Origin: CSP1-5 sp964348275
GTDB taxonomy: Bacteria; Methylomirabilota; Methylomirabilia; Methylomirabilales; CSP1-5
Reading direction: 5' to 3'
DNA length: 64,000 nt
NCBI GenBank assembly: GCA_964348275.1
Contig: CAYGBT010000008.1
Coordinates: forward strand, 30,398-94,397
The notes under the pieces are model-generated. The model saw only the letters and a list, made by a program, of their open reading frames with translations. It did no database searches and was not told the origin of the DNA. Below are positions 25,615-33,195 of this stretch, one piece after another; the stretch's first letter is position 1; each line of letters starts with the position of its first letter. A program made the position numbers and the translations under genes.

Positions 25615-26016
25615 ATGAGAAATGTTTGGCTGATCGGCGGGGTCGTGACGCTCGCGCTCTTTGTACTCGCCGCATGCGGCAGCCCACAGCCTGATATCGC
25701 CGTTGCGGCTGCGCATCATGATTTCGGTCAGATCAAGCAAGGTAAGGTGGTCGCAACGGAAATTGCGATGCAAAACGCAGGCAACAGCGATCTCAAAATC
25801 GAAGCGGTCACGACATCCTGTGGCTGTACCACCGCCCAGATCCAGCCCGAGGTTATCCCCCCCGGCGGTGAAGGCAAGCTGCTTATCCAGTACGACTCTG
25901 GAGCGCATCCCGACAGTGGACGTGTACAGCGCCACATTTACATCGCCTCCAACGACCCCGACGAGGCGGAAGTCGAGGTGATTATCACGGCCGATGTGCA
26001 GCCACCAGCCCAGTGA
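25615..26016 (+). CDS. DUF1573 lipoprotein
   Basis: 133 residues. A lipobox LAACG at about residues 17-21 marks it as a lipoprotein (substrate of Lgt at 17994). The DUF1573 domain has HHDFGQIKQGKVV, IAMQNAGNSDLKIEAV and TSCGCTTAQIQPEVIPPGG. AAGGAGG precedes the ATG. It probably shares a transcript with the fusion gene upstream and the small exported protein that follows 16 bases later. Confidence 0.82.
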   Translation: MRNVWLIGGVVTLALFVLAACGSPQPDIAVAAAHHDFGQIKQGKVVATEIAMQNAGNSDLKIEAVTTSCGCTTAQIQPEVIPPGGEGKLLIQYDSGAHPDSGRVQRHIYIASNDPDEAEVEVIITADVQPPAQ

Positions 26017-26032
26017 AATAAGGGAGTAGAAG

Positions 26033-26305
26033 TTGCTACGCAGATTGACTGTATACCTTGTAGCTTTCGGTTTCGTGGCAGGCCTTGGGTTGTGTCTCAT
26101 CACCGACCTGAAGGACAAACATCACGGTACGGGAACCGTGTCCACGGTGACTTACACCATTGAATTCTGCGAAGCCTCTGCGGTCTCGTGCGAGGACCAA
26201 TCCGGTTCTCACAGGTTCCCGCTCGCTTCTTCCGTAAGCAGCGACCAGAAGAGCTTCTACGAGGGCGTGTCGCTCGCACCCCCTTTCCCACCTCCCCGCG
26301 GTTAA
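26033..26305 (+). CDS. Small exported protein of a three-member local family (copy 2)
   Basis: 90 residues, TTG start with GGGAG upstream. Same layout as copies at 4422 and 38500: N-terminal hydrophobic helix ending LGLCLITDL, C-x6-C-E-D-Q-S-G, and the tail PPFPPPRG. Unlike the others it has no promoter of its own; it sits 16 bases after the DUF1573 lipoprotein gene. Function unknown. Confidence 0.7.
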   Translation: MLRRLTVYLVAFGFVAGLGLCLITDLKDKHHGTGTVSTVTYTIEFCEASAVSCEDQSGSHRFPLASSVSSDQKSFYEGVSLAPPFPPPRG

Positions 26306-26378
26306 ATTCTCCTCCACTTCTCCTTCAGAAATTGGGAGAGCGAATCTAGAAAGTGAAGGCCTTAACATTAGACGCATC

Positions 26379-26398
26379 ACGTGCCTGAGAGGGCACGT
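26379..26398 (+). promoter_or_regulatory. Hairpin in the leader of the Met-rich protein gene
   Basis: ACGTGCC (26379-26385), loop TGAGAG, GGCACGT (26392-26398), a perfect 7-bp stem. It ends 21 bases before ATG 26420 and just before the ribosome site AAGGAAGGAG. Only a short T-run follows, so it may be a weak terminator after the small gene or a translational control element. Confidence 0.4.
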
Positions 26399-26419
26399 CT
26401 TTGAAGGAAGGAGAATGTA

Positions 26420-26908
26420 ATGCGAAAAGGACTGATGGCAATTTTGGCGTTAACTCTTGTGCTCAGCTTAGTCGGGTACACCTTTGCACAACAGTCACCG
26501 CAAAATCCCTGTGCGGGCCAGCAGATGATGGGGCAGGGCCAGATGGGTGGTCGGCAGGGTCAGATGGGACCAGGCACGATGGGGCCGAACGGGGACCGGG
26601 GGATGATGGGTCCTGGCACGGGAATGATGGGCCCAGCGGGGCCCGGCATGATGGGTCCGATGGGCCGTGGCATGGGCATGATGGGTCCGATGATGGGTTC
26701 CCCGGAGATCATGGGAACCATGATGGCTATTCACGGCGAGATCATGAGCCTCATGGGCGACATGATGGTGAAACACGGGGGGGCTATGGGCCAGATGACG
26801 CCCGAGCGCCAGCAGCAAATGCAGCAAGAGATGCTGGAGCGGATGGGCGAGATTCTGACAAAACATGGCGAAGCGTTGAAGGAAAGGGCCAAGGCCGCGG
26901 GCAAGTAG
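26420..26908 (+). CDS. Exported Met/Gly-rich protein, likely copper-binding
   Basis: 162 residues. Signal peptide to about residue 23 (YTFAQ). Residues 35-115 are dominated by M, G and P in repeats such as GMMGP and GRGMGMMGP, a common way to bind Cu+ by thioether groups. The C-terminal third is helical and charged (ERQQQMQQEMLERMGEILTK). It resembles periplasmic Met-rich copper proteins, but low complexity makes homology hard to judge. A monoheme cytochrome gene follows. Confidence 0.72.
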   Translation: MRKGLMAILALTLVLSLVGYTFAQQSPQNPCAGQQMMGQGQMGGRQGQMGPGTMGPNGDRGMMGPGTGMMGPAGPGMMGPMGRGMGMMGPMMGSPEIMGTMMAIHGEIMSLMGDMMVKHGGAMGQMTPERQQQMQQEMLERMGEILTKHGEALKERAKAAGK

Positions 26909-26969
26909 GTTGGAAGGAGGGACCCATCGGCCGCCTCTCTTAACAGGATAGGACGAGAAAGGTCATGAG

Positions 26970-27506
26970 ATGAACAAGTCGATAATTTTAGGGACCATCC
27001 TCATGCTTACTGGGGTCTTAGGCCTCTCATTCCTCGGCGGAGGGTTCAGTCCTTGGATTTGGGGTCCTGGCAGATGGGGGATGATGGGTGGTCCGGGTGG
27101 GCTCCCCCTGAAGACTCGTTATGAATCCAATGGGGAGCGGATCTATTACACGGGAGTCAGCGAGCGGATGGGACCTATTCGTTTCGAAGGCGGGCCGATG
27201 TGGCTCGCGATGCACGGAGGCGGATGCGTGAGCTGCCATGGGGTCGATGGCCGAGGGGGCGTGCCGGTGATGATGGGGACGGCGATCCCCACTAATATCC
27301 GATATGCGGCACTCACCGATAAAGAAGCCCATGTCCATGGCAAGGAAGAAAAAACCCATCCAGTGTACACGGACTCGTTAATCAAACGAGCCACTACGGA
27401 AGGAGTCAATCCCGCCGGCAAATCACTGGATTGGACCATGCCCCGGTGGCAGATGACAGAGGATGACTTGAACGACGTCATCGCCTATCTGAAGACACTG
27501 CGCTAA
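26970..27506 (+). CDS. Monoheme c-type cytochrome
   Basis: 178 residues. Signal or anchor (about 5-25), a Met/Gly-rich start (WGMMGGPGG), then CVSCH (Cys86) in GGGCVSCHGVDGRGG. A C-terminal helix ends TEDDLNDVIAYLKTL, as in class I cytochromes. A Met in WTMPRWQM is the likely sixth ligand. It could accept electrons from copper or thiol proteins of this cluster. Confidence 0.87.
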   Translation: MNKSIILGTILMLTGVLGLSFLGGGFSPWIWGPGRWGMMGGPGGLPLKTRYESNGERIYYTGVSERMGPIRFEGGPMWLAMHGGGCVSCHGVDGRGGVPVMMGTAIPTNIRYAALTDKEAHVHGKEEKTHPVYTDSLIKRATTEGVNPAGKSLDWTMPRWQMTEDDLNDVIAYLKTLR

Positions 27507-27542
27507 TTAGTGCCAGGACAAAAGCACGAGGAGGGAAATTCC

Positions 27543-27782
27543 ATGATGCCAGGAGGATGGATGTGGGGATCGGGCTTTGGGGTCTTCCATTGGATGTTGA
27601 TGTTGCTCTTTTGGATCCTGATCATCGCCGGCGCGGTTCTCATCGTCCGTTGGCTGATGGGTGAGGCGAGATCGAGGCAGCCGGGCTCATCTGAGACGTC
27701 CCTCGATATCCTGAAGAAACGATACGCCAGCGGCGAGATCACCAAGGAGCAGTTCGAGTCCATGAAGAGCGATCTGATGTAG
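27543..27782 (+). CDS. Small membrane protein with a SHOCT domain
   Basis: 79 residues. An N-terminal Gly/Met/Trp stretch and one or two membrane helices (about 14-40) precede a C-terminal SHOCT motif: LDILKKRYASGEITKEQFESM. SHOCT is a short helical oligomerisation motif found at the ends of many small membrane proteins and common in copper gene clusters. GAGGAGGG precedes ATG 27543. Confidence 0.8.
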   Translation: MMPGGWMWGSGFGVFHWMLMLLFWILIIAGAVLIVRWLMGEARSRQPGSSETSLDILKKRYASGEITKEQFESMKSDLM

Positions 27783-27806
27783 CCGCTCACAAAAGGAGAC
27801 ACACTA

Positions 27807-28190
27807 ATGCTGTACATTACCGAAACGCAGAAGGACTTCGAGACCGCGGTCAAGGACCTAGAGGAGGCGGTGAAGCGAAATAAGTATGGGGTTCTTCATA
27901 TTCACGATGTGCAAAAGACGCTGAAAGAAAAGGGGATTGAATTTCCCAACCGCGTCCGGATCCTGGAGGTCTGCAATCCCCACCGGGCAAGCCGCGTTTT
28001 GACAGCTCACATGCCGGTCAATCTGGCGCTACCCTGCCGGATCTCCGTCTTCGAACAGGAAGGAAAGATCAAGATCGGGATGATCAAGCCCACCTTTTTG
28101 CTGTCTGTCTTCCCGCATCGAGAAGAACTGAAGACCGAGGCGGAGGGGGTCGAGCAGGATACTGTCCGGATGATCGAGGAAGCGCGCTAG
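27807..28190 (+). CDS. DUF302-family protein
   Basis: 127 residues, no signal peptide. The DUF302 pattern is clear: DFETAVKDLEEAVKRNKYGV, HDVQKTLKEKGIEF, RILEVCNPHRASRVL, LPCRISVFEQEGKIKI. The conserved CNP and LPC cysteines could bind a metal or heme; the biochemical role of the family is not settled. It often occurs with P1B ATPases, as here. Confidence 0.85.
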   Translation: MLYITETQKDFETAVKDLEEAVKRNKYGVLHIHDVQKTLKEKGIEFPNRVRILEVCNPHRASRVLTAHMPVNLALPCRISVFEQEGKIKIGMIKPTFLLSVFPHREELKTEAEGVEQDTVRMIEEAR

Positions 28191-28274
28191 AAAGACGGGA
28201 TCGAAGGATACGCGCATCCCTTGGTCCCGGAGCACACAACCCCTGAGGTGAATATACGCGTGAAGGGATGGACT

Positions 28275-28862
28275 ATGGGTAGCAAGGCAATCACAGAGCG
28301 CATTGACCTCCTAGTTCAAAGTAAGACCCGATTTTTAAACTTTCTAGAGCGGCGTCTGGGCAGCCGGGCCGACGCTGAAGACTTGCTGCAAACAGCCTAT
28401 CTGAAAGCGTTCGCCGAGGCTGGGACCATTCGCAACGAGGAAAAGGTTGTGCCGTGGTTTTACCAGTTGCTCCGTAACCTGCTCGTCGACCATTATCGGC
28501 GGCGGACAGCCCACTCTCGCCTGGAGGAACATCTAGCTCGCGAAGCTGAAACGAAAACTGAGATTGGTGAGGAGGAGCTACTCCGCGAGGTGTGCGGCTG
28601 TGTGACAGAAGTGGCCGAGGCTCTGAAACCTGAGTACCGTGAGATATTGTTGCGAGTGGAGCTTCAGGACGACCCGCTCGAGGGGGTCGCGAGCGAGCTT
28701 GGTATTACGCCCAATAATGCCTCGGTGCGGCTCCACCGGGCCCGGCGGGCACTACGCGAAGCGCTCCAGGTCACCTGCGGGGTCTGCACGGAACATGGGT
28801 GCTTGGACTGCACGTGTCGCCAGGAGAAGGCCCCATGCGGATTAGGCCGCTCAGAGCATTGA
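28275..28862 (+). CDS. ECF sigma factor with Cys-rich C-terminus (CorE-like)
   Basis: 195 residues. Region 2: FLERRLGSRADAEDLLQTAY ... VPWFYQLLRNLLVDHYRRR. Region 4: LKPEYREILLRVELQDDPLE, GITPNNASVRLHRARRALRE. A tail follows with TCGVCTEHGCLDCTC and PC, and CGC lies at the start of region 4. CorE-type sigma factors (ECF44) sense copper redox state through such cysteines and need no anti-sigma factor; none is adjacent here. It sits between the Met-rich/DUF302 genes and the CopA operon, so it likely controls copper genes. AAGGGA precedes ATG 28275. Confidence 0.85.
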   Translation: MGSKAITERIDLLVQSKTRFLNFLERRLGSRADAEDLLQTAYLKAFAEAGTIRNEEKVVPWFYQLLRNLLVDHYRRRTAHSRLEEHLAREAETKTEIGEEELLREVCGCVTEVAEALKPEYREILLRVELQDDPLEGVASELGITPNNASVRLHRARRALREALQVTCGVCTEHGCLDCTCRQEKAPCGLGRSEH

Positions 28863-29034
28863 TGGCGACCTACGGATCAGGCACGACCCCAAGGCTTCTA
28901 GGCCATCCAAGATCCAGGGAAGCACTTAATTCTATAGTCTTATCGAAAGTGGTGTAAGAATCTTGAGGGTTATCCGTCTCCCTTGGTGAAAGACGAACAC
29001 ACCGCCATTCAACACCAGAGAAAAGGCATGGACC

Positions 29035-29292
29035 ATGAAAACCTTGAGCTTTAGGGAAGTAGCTTCGACCCTGAGCCTTTTCGGGATCGTAACGTTCACC
29101 GTGTGCATTCTGTGGGATCTGGCCTTTCCGTCCATGTCCATGGTGGCGGTCTGGGAGACCCTGCTTCCCGGCTTTCAGGGCATCACATGGGGGTCGTATC
29201 TCCTGGGCCTAGTAGAGATCATCCTCTACGCGCTCTACACAGCGCTGATCTTCGTGCCGAGCTACAACTACTTCCACCGTCGCTGGGCCTAA
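29035..29292 (+). CDS. Conserved two-helix membrane protein, DUF5676-like (copy 2)
   Basis: 85 residues, same length as the paralog at 14489 and matching it closely: TFTVCILWDLAFP, LLPGFQGITWGSYLLGL, FVPSYNYFHRRWA. Two membrane helices. It opens the second copper module (this gene, ICMT-like, CopA, cupredoxin). The gap 28863-29034 shows no gene. Confidence 0.7.
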   Translation: MKTLSFREVASTLSLFGIVTFTVCILWDLAFPSMSMVAVWETLLPGFQGITWGSYLLGLVEIILYALYTALIFVPSYNYFHRRWA

Positions 29293-29365
29293 CAGGCAGA
29301 CGCACTGTCGAAGACGGCCCAGGAGCGGCAACCAGCAGATCGGCCCCTGAAGGGAGATGGAATTC

Positions 29366-30031
29366 ATGGACCCAGGATCGAACATCGGGTATTGGGAACT
29401 GACGGTCATCATGGTGGTGGTCGCCTCGTGGCTCCTCTATCGCTACGCAGCGCCCAAAGGGTGGAGGGAATGGAGCCGGGCGGGGCTCGTCCAGGCCTTT
29501 ATCATTGCCCTCTACGCCGAGATGTACGGCTTCCCGCTCACCATCTATGTCTTGAGTGGATTCCTGGGCTTCGACATTCCCTGGCTCCACCAGAGCGGCC
29601 ATCTGTGGGCGGCGCTGTTCGGATGGGGTGATCTCGGCGCGATGGTCGAGATGGTGGTCGGTTACGCTCTCGTCTTCTTAGGAATCTCAATACTGATCGA
29701 GGGATGGCGCGAGGTGTACCACGCGAGCCGCCAGGGACATCTGGCCACCGTCCGACTCTATGGCGTGGTCCGGCATCCGCAGTACACGGGCATTTTCCTG
29801 GCCGTCTTCGGCCAGCTCATCCACTGGCCGACCATCCCCACGGTGATCTTGTTCCCGGCGATCGTCTACGCGTACTACCGCTTGGCGAAGCGTGAGGAGG
29901 CCCAGATGATCGAGCAGTTCGGTGAGGAATACGTGGTCTACCGTCGTCGCGTTCCCATGTTCTTTCCTCGCCGCGGAGAATGGCGAAGGTTTCTCCATGA
30001 GGCACGTTCACCCGTCAGGATGCAACTTTAA
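29366..30031 (+). CDS. ICMT/PEMT-like membrane methyltransferase family protein (copy 2)
   Basis: 221 residues, about five membrane helices. Signature VVRHPQYTGIFLAVFGQLIH, then RLAKREEAQMIEQFGEEYVVY. It shares with copy 1 (16508) the front part TEMYGFPLTIYVLS-like and the GHLWAALFG block. ATG 29366 has AGGGAG nine bases upstream; ATG 29357 abuts that site. It ends 10 bases before the CopA start, so both are probably one transcript. Confidence 0.8.
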   Translation: MDPGSNIGYWELTVIMVVVASWLLYRYAAPKGWREWSRAGLVQAFIIALYAEMYGFPLTIYVLSGFLGFDIPWLHQSGHLWAALFGWGDLGAMVEMVVGYALVFLGISILIEGWREVYHASRQGHLATVRLYGVVRHPQYTGIFLAVFGQLIHWPTIPTVILFPAIVYAYYRLAKREEAQMIEQFGEEYVVYRRRVPMFFPRRGEWRRFLHEARSPVRMQL

Positions 30032-30041
30032 GGGGGTCGGC

Positions 30042-32738
30042 ATGGTCAAGGATCCGGTATGTGGAATGCAGATAGAAGAGAAAGACGCAGCGGTCGTCCG
30101 CCAGATCGGTGGGCGCTCTTTCTATTTCTGTTCGGAAGCCTGCGTGGCAAAGTTCGAGGCCGACCCCGGGCGCTACGGCGCCGCGGAGACTCGGAAGGTA
30201 GGCTCAGCGACGACGGGCGCGAGGCCCGAAGTGCCGGGACTGGTACGGATCGAGCTTCCGATCCTCGGGATGACCTGCAACAAGTGCGTTGCCACTGTGG
30301 AGAAAGCCCTGCGAGAGACGGCAGGAGTGACTAAGGCGACCGTCAACCTGGACCAGGGCCGCGCCTTTGTCACATATGATCCTGCTCTAGCAGACCTGGA
30401 AGATCTGGCCCGGGCCGTCAAAAGTGCCGGCTACCGAACGGGGGCTGCCACCGCCCGAATCGGCATCAAGGGGATGTCTTGCGCCTCGTGCGTCACCACA
30501 ATCGAGAAAGGTCTTAGGAGCACTACGGGCGTCCTCAAAGCCTCCGTCAATCTGGGGACAAACGAGGCATCAGTCGAGTACCTCCCCGAGAAAACGGATC
30601 TGGAGGCGATCAAGGAGGCAGTCGAGGCCACCGGCTACAAGGCGGCTCCGGCTCCCAGCGAAGAAGCCCCGGATAAGGAAGCCCATGCGAGAGAACAGGA
30701 ATACCAATCTCTTTTCCGCAAGTTTGTGTTCGCTGCCGTCATTGCCGTGCCGGTCATGGTGACCGCCTATCCGGAGTTTATTCCGTTCCTCAGAACGCTT
30801 TCACGAGGGACGCTCCGCGTTATCTGGGGTGTCACGGGAGTCCTGACCCTTCCAGTCCTGCTCTGGTCGGGTGGCCATTTCTTCCGGGGGGCCTCGTCAG
30901 CATTCCGGCACCGCTCGGCGGATATGAACACCCTGATCGCCCTTGGCACCGGTGCGGCGTGGCTTTACTCGAGCGTCGCCATCCTGTTCCCTGCCCTGTT
31001 CCCCGAGGGGACGGCGGAGCCCTTCTACGATGTGGTCGCCGTCGTCATCGCACTCGTCGTGCTGGGTCAGGCATTGGAGCTACGTGCGAAGGGCAAGACA
31101 TCAGAGGCCATCAAAAAGTTGATGGGGCTTCAGGCCAAGACGGCGCGGGTCATCCGGGAGGGAAAGGAGCAGGATATCCCTGTGGAGGAAGTCTTGGTCG
31201 GGGATGTCGTCCTCGTCCGGCCCGGCGAGAAGATCCCCGTGGACGGCGCCGTGGTCGAAGGGTCGTCCGCAGTGGACGAGTCGATGCTCACGGGGGAATC
31301 GTTGCCGGTGGAGAAGAAGGTCGGAAGCGAAGTCATCGGGGCCACACTCAACAAGACGGGAAGCTTTAGATTCGAGGCGACCAAGGTGGGAAAGGACACA
31401 GCCCTCGCTCAGATTGTCCGGATGGTCGAAGAGGCCCAGGGGTCCAAGGCCCCCATCCAGCGCCTGGTCGATGTTGTCTCCGGTTATTTCGTCCCCGCCG
31501 TGATGATCATCGCCGTCTTGACGTTCGTTGCGTGGTTTGACTTCGGGCCAGAGCCCCGTCTGATTTTTGCGCTAGTCACGGCAGTAACCGTCTTGATCAT
31601 TGCGTGTCCGTGCGCCTTAGGGCTGGCGACGCCGATATCGCTGATGGTCGGGGTCGGGAAGGGAGCAGAGCAGGGCATCCTAATCCGGGGGGGGGAGGCC
31701 CTCCAGACCGCCCAGGCCCTGGACGCCATCGTGCTAGACAAGACGGGGACGATCACGAAGGGCACACCGGAGCTCACCGATGTGGTCGTTCCGGGTTCAC
31801 AGTTCACCGTTCACAGTTCACCCAACCTGAACCCTGAACCCTTAACCCTGAACGAGTCTGAACGCGAGCTGTTGCGCTTGGCAGCCTCGGTGGAGCGGAC
31901 CTCGGAGCATCCGCTGGCGGCAGCGATTGTCGAAGGGGCTAAGGCCCGCGAGGTGCCGCTTTCCGATCCCCAGGATTTTCAGGCGGTGCCCGGCCACGGC
32001 GTTATCGCCACGGTTGATGGACATCGCGTCGTCCTCGGCAATTTCAAGATGATGCAAAGTGAGCAAGTGGAGCTGGGGGGCCTGGAGGAACAGGCCAAGC
32101 GGCTCGCCGATGAGGGAAAGACCCCCATGTACGCCGCAGTGGATGGGAAGGCGGCAGGCCTGATCGCCGTGGCTGACACGGTGAAGGAGGATTCCTCGCA
32201 GGCCATCCAGGCCCTGAAGGCGCTCGATCTTGAGGTGGTGATGATTACGGGCGACAACCGCCGGACCGCTCAGGCGATCGCTCGGCAGGTTGGGATCGTC
32301 CGGGTCATGGCAGAGGTCCTCCCCGAGGATAAGGCCCATCAAGTACACCTGTTACAGGCCGAAGGAAAAAAGGTCGGGATGGTTGGGGATGGCATCAATG
32401 ACGCCCCCGCCCTTGCCCAGGCCGATGTGGGGTTTGCCATCGGGACCGGGACCGATGTCGCCATTGAGGCCTCGGATATCACCCTCATCAAGGGAAGTCT
32501 CAAGGGAGTCGTCACGGCCATTGAGGTCTCGAAGGCCACCATGCGGAACATCAAGCAAAACCTTTTCGGGGCCTTCATCTACAACACACTGGGCATTCCT
32601 GTCGCCGCAGGCCTCCTGTATCCGTTCTTTGGTCTCCTCCTCTCCCCGTTGATCGCCGGGGCCGCCATGGCCTTTAGCTCGGTCACCGTCGTCACAAATG
32701 CTAACCGTCTACGTCGGTTCCTCCCTACAGGAGGTTGA
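30042..32738 (+). CDS. copA: Cu+-exporting P1B-type ATPase (CopA) with N-terminal YHS and two HMA domains
   Basis: 898 residues. A YHS domain (MVKDPVCGMQI, FYFCSEACVAKF) comes first, then two HMA domains with GMTCNKC and GMSCASC, then the P1B core: CPC in IACPCALGLATP, DKTGT, SEHPLA, GDGINDAPAL and the terminal YN and MAFSS motifs of Cu+ pumps. In the nucleotide domain, about 20 extra residues (PGSQFTVHSSPNLNPEPL and following) are coded by a copy of the dispersed repeat at 31795-31853, in frame. AGGGGG precedes ATG 30042. Confidence 0.95.
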   Translation: MVKDPVCGMQIEEKDAAVVRQIGGRSFYFCSEACVAKFEADPGRYGAAETRKVGSATTGARPEVPGLVRIELPILGMTCNKCVATVEKALRETAGVTKATVNLDQGRAFVTYDPALADLEDLARAVKSAGYRTGAATARIGIKGMSCASCVTTIEKGLRSTTGVLKASVNLGTNEASVEYLPEKTDLEAIKEAVEATGYKAAPAPSEEAPDKEAHAREQEYQSLFRKFVFAAVIAVPVMVTAYPEFIPFLRTLSRGTLRVIWGVTGVLTLPVLLWSGGHFFRGASSAFRHRSADMNTLIALGTGAAWLYSSVAILFPALFPEGTAEPFYDVVAVVIALVVLGQALELRAKGKTSEAIKKLMGLQAKTARVIREGKEQDIPVEEVLVGDVVLVRPGEKIPVDGAVVEGSSAVDESMLTGESLPVEKKVGSEVIGATLNKTGSFRFEATKVGKDTALAQIVRMVEEAQGSKAPIQRLVDVVSGYFVPAVMIIAVLTFVAWFDFGPEPRLIFALVTAVTVLIIACPCALGLATPISLMVGVGKGAEQGILIRGGEALQTAQALDAIVLDKTGTITKGTPELTDVVVPGSQFTVHSSPNLNPEPLTLNESERELLRLAASVERTSEHPLAAAIVEGAKAREVPLSDPQDFQAVPGHGVIATVDGHRVVLGNFKMMQSEQVELGGLEEQAKRLADEGKTPMYAAVDGKAAGLIAVADTVKEDSSQAIQALKALDLEVVMITGDNRRTAQAIARQVGIVRVMAEVLPEDKAHQVHLLQAEGKKVGMVGDGINDAPALAQADVGFAIGTGTDVAIEASDITLIKGSLKGVVTAIEVSKATMRNIKQNLFGAFIYNTLGIPVAAGLLYPFFGLLLSPLIAGAAMAFSSVTVVTNANRLRRFLPTGG
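31795..31853 (+). repeat. Dispersed repeat copy inside the CopA coding sequence
   Basis: Runs of GTTCACAG/GTTCACCG words followed by CCTGAACCCTGAAC-type words. Similar words occur in the intergenic repeats at 55397, 57951 and 61012. The copy keeps the frame open and codes for a stretch with no counterpart in the CopA at 10267. Confidence 0.65.
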
Positions 32739-32741
32739 GTT

Positions 32742-33116
32742 ATGGACATCACTCAGATCATGGTGACCCTCGTTGGCCTGGGCCTTTCGGTCCTTATCGC
32801 CTGGTACTTCTGGTTCTCGGAGAAGAAGGGCGTCCGGGCCGAAGCAATAGGGGGCGTCCAGGGGGTCAAGGTCCTCGTGAAAGGGGGCTACACGCCGGAC
32901 GTGATCGTCGTCAAAGCAGGGAAGCCGGTCAAGCTGACATTCCTGAGGCAGGAGACGGCGGCTTGCTCCGAGATGGTCATCTTTGGTGACTTCAACAAAA
33001 GTGCAAAGCTTCCTCCGGGAGAAGAGGTGTCCCTTGAACTCCTCCCGCATAAGTCGGGCGAGTACGAGTTCGTGTGCCAGATGGGGATGCTCCGTGGAAA
33101 GCTCGTCGTCGAATGA
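32742..33116 (+). CDS. Membrane-anchored cupredoxin-like protein (EfeO/Cupredoxin_1 type)
   Basis: 124 residues. One N-terminal helix (about 7-26) then a cupredoxin domain: VKVLVKGGYTPDVIVVKAGK, ETAACSEMVIFGDF, FVCQMGMLRGKLVVE. The Cys/Met residues near the C-terminus (CQMGM) are candidate copper ligands. It starts three bases after copA, so it is likely a periplasmic copper acceptor or donor for this pump. Confidence 0.82.
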   Translation: MDITQIMVTLVGLGLSVLIAWYFWFSEKKGVRAEAIGGVQGVKVLVKGGYTPDVIVVKAGKPVKLTFLRQETAACSEMVIFGDFNKSAKLPPGEEVSLELLPHKSGEYEFVCQMGMLRGKLVVE

Positions 33117-33195
33117 CGACGCGGGTCGTGAAAGGGAGAGACCCTGCCGGGGAAGCTTTGAGCTATCTTCAGGGACACGGGTCTAGACGAGGCCC

